From NCBI RefSeq assembly GCF_003001675.1, contig NZ_PVYW01000021.1, forward strand, positions 62,001-126,000: 64,000 nt of DNA. The letters are read 5' to 3'. The notes under the pieces are model-generated. The model saw nothing but the letters and a program-made list of their open reading frames with translations. It searched no databases and was not told the DNA's origin. Positions within the stretch are counted from its first letter, which is position 1; every line of letters begins with the position of its first letter. The DNA comes from Cohnella sp. SGD-V74 (GTDB lineage: Bacteria > Bacillota > Bacilli > Paenibacillales > Paenibacillaceae). Both the position numbers and the translations under genes were made by a program. Shown here one piece after another: positions 33,825 through 41,758 of the stretch.

Positions 33825-33838
33825 TGAAAACGCTTTAT
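33825..33838. promoter_or_regulatory. Near-consensus cre (CcpA) site before cstA
   Basis: TGAAAACGCTTTAT matches TGNAANCGNWNNCA except at the last two positions. It lies 56 bp before the cstA start. CcpA control would fit a carbon-starvation transporter, giving glucose repression on top of LytST activation. Confidence 0.5.
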
Positions 33839-33893
33839 TGTCCTTTTCATTTAGTAACATGAGGGCAAATATAAGGTTAAAGGGGCCATCAAA

Positions 33894-35690
33894 ATGAATG
33901 CGGTTACAATCGTTATCGGCTCGATATGTATTCTGATGATCGCGTATCGGCTGTACGGAACTTTCATTGCGGCGAAGGTGCTGAAGCTGGACGATTCCGT
34001 CCCTACCCCGGCGCATACGATGAACGACGGCAAGGACTACGTCCCGACGAACAAGTGGGTATCGTTCGGACACCACTTCGCGGCGATCGCGGCGGCAGGG
34101 CCGCTCGTCGGGCCGATTCTGGCGGCGCAATTCGGCTACTTGCCCGGCTTGCTCTGGCTGCTGATCGGCGCCGTCATCGGCGGCGCGGTGCACGATGCCG
34201 TCGTGCTGTTCGCTTCGATGCGCAAGAAAGGCAAGTCGCTCTCCGAGGTCGCCAAGGAAGAGCTCGGCCCGGTCGCAGGCTTCTGCACGGGGCTGGCGAT
34301 GCTCTTCATCATCACGATCACGATGGCCGGGCTGTCGATGGTCGTGCTGCACGCGCTCGACCGCAACCCGTGGGGAACGTTCGCCGTCGGCATCACGATT
34401 CCGATCGCGATGGGCGTCGGCCTGTTCTATAGAAAAACCGGCAACCTGAAGCTGGCTTCCACGATCGGCTTCATCCTGCTGATGATCGGTGTCTTTATCG
34501 GTCCTTCCATTCAAGGTACCGCTCTGGGAGACCTGCTGACGCTCGATACGAAGACGCTGTCCCTGGTCCTGCCTGTGTACGCGTTTTTCGCGGCGGCGCT
34601 GCCGGTCTGGCTGCTGCTCGCTCCTCGCGATTACTTGAGCAGCTTCATGAAGATCGGAGTATTCATCGCGTTGATCGTCGGCGTGTTCATTATTAATCCA
34701 GCCATTCAATTCCCGGCTCTGACGGAGTTTATCGGCGGAGGCGGTCCGGTTATTGCGGGTCCGGTCTGGCCGTTCATCTCCATTACGATCGCCTGCGGCG
34801 CCATCTCCGGTTTCCATGCGTTCGTCGGCTCCGGCACGACGCCGAAAATGCTCAACCGCTGGAGCGACATCAAGGTCGTCGGCTTCGGCGCGATGCTGGT
34901 CGAGTGCGTCGTCGGCATTATGGCTCTGATCGCGGCTACGGCGCTTCACCCGGCCGATTATTTCGCGATCAACTCCAAGCCGGAAGTGTTCCAGACGCTC
35001 GGCATGAACGTCGTGAACCTGAATCAGCTCAGCGAAGAGATCGGACTTAGTCTGGAAGGAAGAACCGGCGGAGCGGTGACGCTGGCCGTGGGCATGACCT
35101 ATATTTTCACGAAAATTCCGTGGTTCGCCAACATGGCGCCGTATTTCTTCCAGTTCGTCATCATGTTCGAAGCGGTGTTTATCCTGACGGCGATCGACGC
35201 GGGAACCCGCACGGCGCGTTATCTCATTCAGGACTTCTTCGGGGAAGTCTACAAGCCGCTTAAAAAAGTGGACTGGGTGCCCGGCTCGATCTTCGCCAGC
35301 GCGCTGGCATGCGTGATGTGGGGGTATCTGCTCTTCTCCGGCGATATCGGCTCGGTATGGGCGCTGTTCGGAGTGTCCAATCAGCTCATGGCTTCGATCG
35401 GCCTGATCATCGGCGCGACGGTCATTCTGAAGGTGGCGGACAAGCGCCGCTATATGCTGACCTGTCTCATTCCGATGTCCTATCTGTACGTCACGGTCAA
35501 CTACGGCGGGTTCTGGATGGTCAAGAACGTCTACCTGAACGAAGCCGCCGCCGGCTACAGCGTGCTGAACGCTATCCTGTCGATCATCATGCTGACGCTG
35601 GGCGCCGTCATTCTGATCGCGGCCGTTGGCAAATGGAACAAGCTGTTGAGGTCGCCGAGAGATCATGCAGAGCTGCTGTCCGCATCATAA
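33894..35690 (+). CDS. cstA: CstA-family pyruvate/peptide transporter
   Basis: 598 residues with about 16 membrane helices. Signatures of the CstA family: YVPTNKWVSFGHHFAAIAAAGPLVGPILAAQFGYLPGLLWLLIG, GGAVHDAVVLFASMR, SGFHAFVGSGTTPKML and DAGTRTARYLIQD. CstA and YjiY (BtsT) are proton-driven pyruvate transporters; older literature calls CstA a peptide carrier. The SD is weak (AAAGGGG). Given the lytST genes directly upstream, pyruvate uptake is the best inference. The transcript probably runs through palindromic element D to a terminator within the end of the next, convergent gene. Confidence 0.93.
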   Translation: MNAVTIVIGSICILMIAYRLYGTFIAAKVLKLDDSVPTPAHTMNDGKDYVPTNKWVSFGHHFAAIAAAGPLVGPILAAQFGYLPGLLWLLIGAVIGGAVHDAVVLFASMRKKGKSLSEVAKEELGPVAGFCTGLAMLFIITITMAGLSMVVLHALDRNPWGTFAVGITIPIAMGVGLFYRKTGNLKLASTIGFILLMIGVFIGPSIQGTALGDLLTLDTKTLSLVLPVYAFFAAALPVWLLLAPRDYLSSFMKIGVFIALIVGVFIINPAIQFPALTEFIGGGGPVIAGPVWPFISITIACGAISGFHAFVGSGTTPKMLNRWSDIKVVGFGAMLVECVVGIMALIAATALHPADYFAINSKPEVFQTLGMNVVNLNQLSEEIGLSLEGRTGGAVTLAVGMTYIFTKIPWFANMAPYFFQFVIMFEAVFILTAIDAGTRTARYLIQDFFGEVYKPLKKVDWVPGSIFASALACVMWGYLLFSGDIGSVWALFGVSNQLMASIGLIIGATVILKVADKRRYMLTCLIPMSYLYVTVNYGGFWMVKNVYLNEAAAGYSVLNAILSIIMLTLGAVILIAAVGKWNKLLRSPRDHAELLSAS

Positions 35691-35907
35691 AGATAGGATA
35701 AGCCAAGCAAGTTGCTGTGAAAGATAATCGATGATAAAGGTGCAAGGGGTATGTACCTCCTTCCGATGCTATACACTCCTGAAATTTGAACAGGTAAACC
35801 CGTGATAAGGTAATTTCAGGAGCGTATGAGGCATTCTCCAGGAAGTACATACCCCTTCTTTATATATCGATGATCTCTGGCAACTTTGCTTATAGAGCAT
35901 CCTTTTC
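35691..35907. repeat. Nested palindromic element, copy D (full length, diverged ends)
   Basis: About 217 bp. It has the same plan and same core as C and E but diverged termini (GGATAAG...AAGTTGC against GCAACTTTGCTTAT...ATCC). Inner arms AAGGGGTATGTACCTCCT (35744-35761) and 35840-35857 pair at 17 of 18 positions; the central arms CTCCTGAAATT (35776-35786) and 35812-35822 pair perfectly. It lies between the convergent cstA and HTH genes. Confidence 0.85.
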
Positions 35908-35947
35908 GAAGGTTCTCTCGTTTGTATCTCTATTAACAGCACCGATT

Positions 35948-35996
35948 ATGGAAGAATAGCCCCCGGGGTTCCCGGAGGCTATTCTTCCATCTTTTT
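35948..35996 (+). terminator. Long intrinsic terminator overlapping the end of the HTH gene
   Basis: A 14-bp stem (ATGGAAGAATAGCC and complement, 35948-35988) capped by CCGGG/CCCGG is followed on the plus strand by CTTTTTTG. It would terminate the cstA transcript, although it includes the stop codon and last residues of the convergent HTH gene. Confidence 0.75.
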
Positions 35997-36686
35997 TGAC
36001 GCTACAAGCGAGAAAAAGATATGTTCCATCGACTTCAACAAGCCGGCCCATTGCGCGGAATCCCGTGATTGTTCATACGTAAGGTCCGACCGGCTCCCTA
36101 GCGTGGTCTCGTAGGGGCCGCCGTATTTTTTCTCGAAATGGACGACAGCGTTAACCAATTCGGCCAGTTCTTCGGACTCTGTCATCGGTTCTGAGCGTCC
36201 CAGACGATCTTGCTCGCGCCCGTATATTTCGGCAGCCTCCGCTACCGTCGTTTGTACGCCGGTCGGAGCGACGTACACAGCGATTTCCGGAATTCGAACC
36301 TGTTTGAACCGTTCGCCTTTTTCCACGCCTTGAAAGCGTCCTTGATTGATCCAGTTATTGACGGTGGCAACGCTGACCCCGAAGAAGCGGGCGACCTCAC
36401 CGGTAGAATACAAGCGTACGTTCAGCGCGTCTTCGGTTGTTCCGACAGTGACCATATGAACGAACAATCGCTGCAAAGCGCGATGAGGGTTCTTCTCCGT
36501 GAGGCAGTTATGAACTTCCTGCAATAAGGTTCCGGGGTTATGGAATGACGTCTTTTCGATGTAGTTCGCCAATGCCATGACGAAAAGAGGCATCTTACTG
36601 CTTTCCTGTTCCGGTAGATCTTTGACCAAATCCGAGAGTGTGATCGCTTCGGCAATAGCCATTTCCTTTTCCGCCAGATCGAACAT
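35979..36686 (-). CDS. Helix-turn-helix (excisionase/MerR-type) regulator of unknown role
   Basis: 235 residues from the ATG at 36686 (GAGGTGAT SD; GTG at 36695 and ATG at 36692 are inside or too close to the SD). The central segment LYSTGEVARFFGVSVATVNNWINQGRFQGVEKGERFKQVRIPEIAVYVAP (about 93-142) is an excisionase/MerR-like winged HTH. The flanking helical parts (1-90 and 150-235) match nothing I know. A 20-bp palindrome with an extra repeat lies directly upstream, which suggests autoregulation. Base composition is slightly lower in GC than its neighbours. It could be a stand-alone DNA-binding antitoxin-like or phage-derived protein. Confidence 0.75.
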   Translation of the reverse strand: MFDLAEKEMAIAEAITLSDLVKDLPEQESSKMPLFVMALANYIEKTSFHNPGTLLQEVHNCLTEKNPHRALQRLFVHMVTVGTTEDALNVRLYSTGEVARFFGVSVATVNNWINQGRFQGVEKGERFKQVRIPEIAVYVAPTGVQTTVAEAAEIYGREQDRLGRSEPMTESEELAELVNAVVHFEKKYGGPYETTLGSRSDLTYEQSRDSAQWAGLLKSMEHIFFSLVASKKMEE

Positions 36687-36734
36687 ATACATCACCTCGC
36701 CCCCATTCTAACAGTTTCGTTTCAAAACTTCAAA

Positions 36735-36763
36735 TTAACTTAAAATTAAGTTAAAGTTAAGTT
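36735..36763. promoter_or_regulatory. Palindromic operator upstream of the HTH gene
   Basis: TTAACTTA-AAAT-TAAGTTAA (36735-36754) is a perfect 8-bp inverted repeat, followed by a further AGTTAAGTT copy (36755-36763), and flanked on both sides by TTCAAAAC. The location, 49-77 bp before the start codon, fits an autoregulatory operator. Confidence 0.6.
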
Positions 36764-36884
36764 CAAAACCAGTATAGACCCGTTATGGCTAATATATTCG
36801 TGATTCCGCGGAGCGACCGCGAGGCCGACTAGATCCCATTGTGCTAAAATAGGAAAAAAGCAATCGAAGAGGGAGGCGGAGAGA

Positions 36885-38510
36885 ATGGACGACCGGCAGC
36901 GGCATCATACGAAGGAGTTGTTCGGAATGATCGGGTCGACGCTGGAGACGACGGTCAAGGGAGCGCAGATCCGCAAGCATTGTTCCTCTCTCCCCTCTCT
37001 TCTGGCGCCCCGTTCGGGCGAGGCGGAGATGTGGCTGGACGGACAGAGGACGATCCTGAACGGCAATCAGATCGCCTATATTCCTCCCGATGTCGCCATC
37101 GAGTGGTGGGCGTCCGGCGGAGAGGCGCAGTTGCAGATCGTCACGTTCGAACGGTACGAACTGGCCGAGCATTCCAAATCCCGTCTCGTCTATCGGGTCA
37201 ATCGCGATACCCTTCCGCCGATGACCTACGTCAACTACGCGCTGCCCGAGAAGGCGAACGAACTGCTGCGCCGTTTGGACGAACGGAAGGAACCCGATGC
37301 GGACCTCTCTTCCGCGATACGCGAGCTGCTTCGGAGCGTGTTCTTGGCGGGCGTTCCGTCTGCCGGACGAGTGTCTCTGATGGACATGTCCATCAGAGGG
37401 ATCGTCGAATATATGCATCAGCATTACGATAAGAAAGTTACGAGCTCGGGCATGGCGGCCATGATGGGGTACCATCCCCGTTATTTCTCTGGCCTGTTCC
37501 ACAAGCAGACGGGCTGGAGCTTCACCGATTACCTTGCCCGCATCCGGGTGGACAAGGCCAAGGAGTGGCTGCTGAAGAGCGACGAGCCGCTTAATCAGAT
37601 CGCGCACAAGGTTGGCTATTCGGACGGCTTGTATTTGAGCCGCAAGTTCAGCCAGGTGACCGGCATGCCGCCCCGCGCGTTCCACAGCCTGCCCAAGCCG
37701 AGGCGCATCGTGACGGTGCAGTTCGTCGGCGCGCTGCTGGCGCTCGGCCTGACCCCCGTTGCGGCGCTGGAAGAGACGATGCACTACTCGGCCGCGATCG
37801 CGGACAAGCTGACGGAAGTCGTCCCCCTGCGGATCGACGACAAAATCGTCGAGACAGTAGCCGGGCTGAACGCGGACTTGCTCCTTATTCCTACATACGC
37901 TTACGCGCAGCGAGAGTGGATAACCGCGCTTGAGAAGCGGATGCCCGTGCTGGCGGTGGACTGGGATACGATGGACCGGTTGGAGGAAGTGCGGCACTTA
38001 GGCGCGCTGTTGGGCCGGGAAGCCGAGGCGGAAGCGTGGATCGCTTCGTTCCGCCAGAAGGCGGCGCAGGCCAAGACGGAGCTGGAGAGGAGCGGAGCCG
38101 TAGGCAGGGAAGAGACGGTCGCCGTCTACGAGGTGAGCCGCGACGACCATCTCTATGTCTGGAATCATACGGCGCGTGCCGCTTCCAACCTTTTTCACAT
38201 GCTGGGCCTGAACGCTCCTTCGCGGGTCAAGAAGGAGGTTCTGGATCGGAATCGGCATCTGCGCATTCCGGAATCGCGGCTGTCCGAATATGCGGCCGAT
38301 CATATGTTCATCATTGCCTGCGAAGGCAACGGAAACTTGGCAAGCACGATGCGGAAGCTGGAGAGCGATCCGATATGGAGCGGGCTGGAGGCCGTTCGTC
38401 GGCGGCAGGTTTACGTCATGCGGCTGGAGGATTTCCGCTTCAGCGAAGGCTTCGCTCTGGAGAGACAGCTGGAGCTTCAGATGCATGCGCTGCTGCGTCG
38501 GGAAAAATGA
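36885..38510 (+). CDS. AraC regulator with siderophore-binding domain (Btr-like)
   Basis: 541 residues: N-terminal cupin-like region (1-160), AraC double HTH (about 170-270, SGMAAMMGYHPRYFSGLFHKQTGWSFTDYL and NQIAHKVGYSDGLYLSRKFSQVTGMPPRAF), then a periplasmic-binding-protein fold of TroA/FeuA type (about 275-541). This is the architecture of Bacillus Btr, which binds ferric bacillibactin inside the cell and activates the feu uptake genes. SD GAGGGAGGCGGAGAG. The gene is followed by a matching extracellular binding lipoprotein, so the two domains probably recognise the same siderophore on either side of the membrane. Confidence 0.9.
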   Translation: MDDRQRHHTKELFGMIGSTLETTVKGAQIRKHCSSLPSLLAPRSGEAEMWLDGQRTILNGNQIAYIPPDVAIEWWASGGEAQLQIVTFERYELAEHSKSRLVYRVNRDTLPPMTYVNYALPEKANELLRRLDERKEPDADLSSAIRELLRSVFLAGVPSAGRVSLMDMSIRGIVEYMHQHYDKKVTSSGMAAMMGYHPRYFSGLFHKQTGWSFTDYLARIRVDKAKEWLLKSDEPLNQIAHKVGYSDGLYLSRKFSQVTGMPPRAFHSLPKPRRIVTVQFVGALLALGLTPVAALEETMHYSAAIADKLTEVVPLRIDDKIVETVAGLNADLLLIPTYAYAQREWITALEKRMPVLAVDWDTMDRLEEVRHLGALLGREAEAEAWIASFRQKAAQAKTELERSGAVGREETVAVYEVSRDDHLYVWNHTARAASNLFHMLGLNAPSRVKKEVLDRNRHLRIPESRLSEYAADHMFIIACEGNGNLASTMRKLESDPIWSGLEAVRRRQVYVMRLEDFRFSEGFALERQLELQMHALLRREK

Positions 38511-38536
38511 AAATCGTCCATAAACAATACGATGAC

Positions 38537-38564
38537 TTTACGCCATGGACAGTCGAAGTATAAT
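38537..38564 (+). promoter_or_regulatory. Promoter of the ferric-siderophore lipoprotein gene
   Basis: TTTACG (38537-38542) and TATAAT (38559-38564) with a 16-bp spacer; the start is near 38571. The Fur box begins about 10 bp further. Confidence 0.55.
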
Positions 38565-38581
38565 CTTGCTATCATTCCAAA

Positions 38582-38603
38582 TGATAATAAAAATCATTTT
38601 CAT
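38582..38603 (+). promoter_or_regulatory. Fur box
   Basis: TGATAATAAAAATCATTTTCAT resembles the Fur box (TGATAATNATTATCA at 12 of 14 positions for the first part, with an overlapping AATCATTTTCA). It lies just downstream of the predicted start, which predicts iron repression of the uptake lipoprotein gene. Confidence 0.7.
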
Positions 38604-38611
38604 TCAGGGGG

Positions 38612-39643
38612 ATGGCAAGGTTGAACAGTCGTCGTAAAGGTTGGATGATTGCCGGCATGCTATTGGCGGTCGTTCTGTTAATAAGCGCGTGCGGAGGAAA
38701 GAAGGAGAACGGGGCGGCGGAGTCGCAGCCGGCATCGGCGAGCGCTTCTCCAGCGGCTTCTCCGTCGGCGTCGCCTTCGGCAGAAGCGTCGGAGTCCGCG
38801 AATTCGGGCATGCGCGATTACGAGAGCGCCAAAGGAGTTATCCAAATTCCGGCCAAGGCGGAACGCGTCGTCGTAACCGTTCCCGACTATGTCGGCGACG
38901 TTATCGCCGCGGGCGTAACGCCGATCGGAGCTCCTCCGATGGTGTTCCAGGCCAGCTACTACAAGGAATACCTGAACGGGGTCGAAAATATCGGAGACGA
39001 TGCCGGCCCGGCTCTGGAGAAGATCGTGGCGCTCCAGCCCGATCTGATCATCACGTATAACGAGGAAGCGTACGAGGCGCTGTCCAAAGTCGCTCCTACC
39101 GTCTTTATTCCGTACGGACAGTATGCCTACCGCGAACGTCTTCAGGAAATCGGCCGCATTCTCGGCCGCGAATCCGAAGCTAACGCATGGCTGGACACGT
39201 TCGACAAGGCAGTCGCTGAGAAGAAGGAGCTGCTCGCGGACGTGATTGCAAGCGGCAAGACGGTAGCGATTTTCGAGATCTGGGAGAAAGAATTGTACCT
39301 GTACGGCAAATCGTTCGGCCGCGGCGGCGCCATCCTGTACGACGAGCTGGGGTTGAAAGCGCCGCAGAAGGTCGTGGACGCCGCGTTCGAGAATGGCTGG
39401 GCGCCTCTGTCGCTTGAGTCGATTCCCGAATATTTGGGCGAGGCGGACTATCTGTTCCGCGGACTGCGCGATCCAAGCGGCAAAAATCAAGCTTCCATAG
39501 AGAGCAGCAAGATCTGGAAGGATGTGAAGGCGGTGCAGGCGGGAGCCGTGTACGACTACAACGTGGACGACTTCTACTTCCAGGATCCGATCGCTCTCAA
39601 GTCCCAACTGGAAGGCATCACGGAATTTTTGCAGAACCATTAA
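38612..39643 (+). CDS. Ferric-siderophore binding lipoprotein (FeuA-like)
   Basis: 343 residues (or 340 if the TTG at 38621, better spaced from the AGGGGG SD, is the start). Lipobox LLISACGG, a Ser/Ala/Glu-rich linker (about 30-70), then a class III binding protein fold (VVVTVPDYVGDVIAAGVTPIGAPPMV, LQPDLIITYNEEAYEALSKVAPTVFIPYG). It delivers ferric catecholate or hydroxamate siderophore to an ABC importer. No permease or ATPase gene lies here, so it must use a transporter encoded elsewhere. It is controlled by Fur and presumably by the Btr-like protein upstream. Confidence 0.92.
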   Translation: MARLNSRRKGWMIAGMLLAVVLLISACGGKKENGAAESQPASASASPAASPSASPSAEASESANSGMRDYESAKGVIQIPAKAERVVVTVPDYVGDVIAAGVTPIGAPPMVFQASYYKEYLNGVENIGDDAGPALEKIVALQPDLIITYNEEAYEALSKVAPTVFIPYGQYAYRERLQEIGRILGRESEANAWLDTFDKAVAEKKELLADVIASGKTVAIFEIWEKELYLYGKSFGRGGAILYDELGLKAPQKVVDAAFENGWAPLSLESIPEYLGEADYLFRGLRDPSGKNQASIESSKIWKDVKAVQAGAVYDYNVDDFYFQDPIALKSQLEGITEFLQNH

Positions 39644-39668
39644 GCCAGCAAAATATGGAGAAGAAATA

Positions 39669-39711
39669 GCCCGAGAACCAAGTCGTTAAAGACTTCGCTC
39701 TCGGGCTTTTG
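39669..39711 (+). terminator. Rho-independent terminator
   Basis: A 9-bp stem (AGCCCGAGA/TCTCGGGCT) with an inner AAGTC/GACTT pair and TTT at its 3' side, 23 nt after the binding lipoprotein gene. Confidence 0.75.
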
Positions 39712-39765
39712 GATGATGGCATTAATCAAGGCTTGTCCATTTCATGTTTCTTATGAGACGAATCG

Positions 39766-40248
39766 TTACTCGTCATCGTCTGAATCATTCGTTTCTATGG
39801 ATAACTCGGCGGGCGAGTAATATTCGCAAGAGAGGTGTTTAAAACCTTTGTCCCACGTAAGTACGGGTAAACCAAGCTCTTTGCTAAGTACGCTGAGCTT
39901 TATGTCAACAATATCGAGATTCACAGTCCCGTAAAGCTTAACTGCCTCTCGTATTGCGGATGTTGATTCAATGCCTTCGACGGCAAGTAAAGCCGTAATG
40001 CCTGCTGAGATTTCCGCTCTACTTTTGCCGTATGACTTGTTTAGCACAAAGAACATTTCTTCAATCACGGCGTCCGTGAATACCAAACCCACACGCCCAG
40101 CCACGAGCTCGCCGAGTAACCGCTTGGTATCCAAAAACTTCAATTCCGCGTGCTTTCGAGCCGTATCCGAAGTGGCAAGCTCAATATCGTGCTGACCGAC
40201 TAGGATGCGCAAACCAATATTCGCATCCGCTAATAACATTGTTTTCAT
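39766..40248 (-). CDS. PIN-domain toxin (VapC-like)
   Basis: 160 residues. PIN-fold acidic residues: D in LLADANIGLRIL (first catalytic Asp), E in VIEEMFFVLN, D pair in NLDIVDIKL and D in TWDKGFKHL. PIN toxins are Mg-dependent ribonucleases that cut tRNA or rRNA. It starts 5 nt after the stop of the AbrB/MazE-type antitoxin gene and is coupled to it. It has an acidic C-terminus (TNDSDDDE). Base composition is clearly lower in GC than the chromosome around it, a sign of horizontal acquisition. Confidence 0.85.
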   Translation of the reverse strand: MKTMLLADANIGLRILVGQHDIELATSDTARKHAELKFLDTKRLLGELVAGRVGLVFTDAVIEEMFFVLNKSYGKSRAEISAGITALLAVEGIESTSAIREAVKLYGTVNLDIVDIKLSVLSKELGLPVLTWDKGFKHLSCEYYSPAELSIETNDSDDDE

Positions 40249-40253
40249 TCCAA

Positions 40254-40535
40254 TTATTCCTCCATTTTTTCACCACGCTGCAATTCATCAGCAATCAGCT
40301 CCTCTCGGTATTGATCTCTGAGTTCCTGCACGTCAACAAGTGGTTTGTCCAATTTCATACTGCCAAAGACGTCCCAAATGGACACCTTTTTAACCCCGCG
40401 AACGAAAAGCCGCTCGCCTTCGACTTCGAACTCCAGGCGATCGCCTTCTTCTATGCCGAGAAAATTTCTAACTTTAACAGGGATCGCAACGACTCCTTTT
40501 GCAGACAGCTTTCCAGTCTCATATTTAGTTGTCAT
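40254..40535 (-). CDS. AbrB/MazE/SpoVT-type antitoxin (VapB-like)
   Basis: 93 residues with an N-terminal swapped-hairpin DNA-binding domain (KLSAKGVVAIPVKVRNFLGIEEGDRLEFEVEGERLFVRGV) and a C-terminal tail (about 50-93) that should wrap and inhibit the PIN toxin. SD AAGGAGC is 9 nt before the ATG. An inverted repeat upstream is a likely autoregulation site. Together with the next gene it forms a type II toxin-antitoxin module. Confidence 0.85.
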   Translation of the reverse strand: MTTKYETGKLSAKGVVAIPVKVRNFLGIEEGDRLEFEVEGERLFVRGVKKVSIWDVFGSMKLDKPLVDVQELRDQYREELIADELQRGEKMEE

Positions 40536-40566
40536 TAATTTAGATGCTCCTTACGCGCGACCTGGC

Positions 40567-40591
40567 ACCATAAGGTAGATAGTTATATGGT
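40567..40591 (-). promoter_or_regulatory. Possible VapBC operator
   Basis: ACCATA (40567-40572) and TATGGT (40586-40591) form an inverted repeat 32-56 bp upstream of the antitoxin start. AbrB-type antitoxins usually bind such sites and repress their operon. Confidence 0.4.
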
Positions 40592-41228
40592 ATGGGGTAA
40601 GATGGTCGAGCTTATTTTATAGTTTTGGGTGCTTTAAGGTATCGGCTCTGTTCACAATATTACTGTATGTTAGATTGATCGAATGGTTAATCTGTTGATG
40701 ATCAATTGTGCTTTGACATGTGAACTTTCTTCTGTAATGCGACGAATCACTGGCCTGCAAGCAGCTGTCGCTTTTTTTTGTAAGTATTTCTGATCCTTGA
40801 TGAGTAAAATCATCTCATTGTAGCTGCTTTCTGATTTCCCTTATACAACGCTTTTCCTCGTTCCAGGCACCACTCCCTTCAATGAATAAACAGTATTAGC
40901 CTAACCTTACCTCTATCATACCACTAACCATTATCAAAAGTAAAGGATAAACAAAAAGTTAAACATACGAAATATGTAAGACTATCAAAACGTTATTATA
41001 TGCACGACAATACTTTTTTATAACAACTAAAGCGGCTATTTATGACATGTAGGAGTATTCAGTCACGGAGTTGCAGTTCTTGGGATATACCTTTCGGAGG
41101 GTGTTCGTCAAGGAGCCGCCTATCCGATTGTGCGTTGAACCGCTGAATTCCCTTCGCCCTTTTCGTGCTGCCTCGGCAGTAGGATATAATCGAGTGTAAT
41201 GCTAAATATCGAATGGAGAGACGCCATC
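40592..41228. other. AT-rich gene-free stretch beside the VapBC module
   Basis: From about 40590 to 41060 the base composition drops well below the rest of the window and no reading frame of coding character is seen on either strand. A GCGAC/GTCGC stem followed by eight T (about 40739-40782) looks like the terminator of a lost plus-strand gene. After about 41070 the composition returns to normal and an upstream region for the Nudix gene begins. The stretch is best read as the non-coding rest of an inserted segment that carried the toxin-antitoxin genes. Confidence 0.5.
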
Positions 41229-41687
41229 ATGAAATCGATCCGCAATTCGGCCAAAGCTGTCATTATCCGGGACGATCGTTTGCTGCTGACCAAGAACAAG
41301 GACGACGAGGGCTTCTTCTATCTGTTCCCCGGAGGAGGCCAGGAGAAAGGAGAAGAGCTGAAGGACGCCGCAGTCCGCGAATGCATGGAGGAGATCGGAC
41401 AGGAAGTCGAAGTAGGAGAGCTGCTGTTCGTGCGCGAGTATATCGGCAAGAACCATCAATTCGCGGAGTGGGATTCCGACGTTCACCAAGTCGAGTTTTA
41501 TTTTCGATGCAGCCTGAAGCATCCGGATTCCGCAATGGGCAACGGTATCCATCCGGACGAGCATCAAGTGGGAGTCGAATGGGTCCCGTTCGCTCGGCTC
41601 GACGAAATTCGGGTGTATCCGAGCGCTTTGGGAGAGAAGATCCGCAGCGGAGTTTATAGTCCTTGCTATGTAGGGGATGTGGGATGA
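41229..41687 (+). CDS. Nudix hydrolase
   Basis: 152 residues from the ATG at 41229 (GGAGAG upstream; an earlier ATG at 41199 has no SD). It has a complete Nudix box: GGGQEKGEELKDAAVRECMEEIGQEV (G-x5-E-x7-REUxEExGU in a 26-residue window). The enzyme hydrolyses a nucleoside diphosphate linked to another moiety; the substrate cannot be told from sequence. Single gene, followed directly by the arsR-type promoter. Confidence 0.92.
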   Translation: MKSIRNSAKAVIIRDDRLLLTKNKDDEGFFYLFPGGGQEKGEELKDAAVRECMEEIGQEVEVGELLFVREYIGKNHQFAEWDSDVHQVEFYFRCSLKHPDSAMGNGIHPDEHQVGVEWVPFARLDEIRVYPSALGEKIRSGVYSPCYVGDVG

Positions 41688-41688
41688 G

Positions 41689-41729
41689 TTGACCGAATCA
41701 TACATATGTAATAAAATTATTACACATGT
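41689..41729 (+). promoter_or_regulatory. Promoter with 28-bp palindromic operator before the ArsR gene
   Basis: TTGACC (41689-41694), 17-bp spacer and TAAAAT (41712-41717). Across the spacer, -10 and start point lies ACATATGTAATAA-AA-TTATTACACATGT (41702-41729), whose 13-bp arms pair at 12 positions. The site is in the right place for tight autorepression by the ArsR-type protein. Confidence 0.75.
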
Positions 41730-41758
41730 AACATTCGCGAGTGGATGTGGAGGTGCCT

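Noticed and set aside
33777..35666. 629-codon minus-strand open frame opposite cstA
   Set aside because: It is an antisense shadow of a high-GC gene: composition is dominated by Arg, His, Asp and Gln, there is no SD, and cstA on the other strand has full family motifs.
40560..40880. CCTGGCACCA / CCAGGCACCA copies flanking the AT-rich stretch as insertion repeats
   Set aside because: The two differ in length and context and share only GGCACCA; too short for a claim of target duplication.
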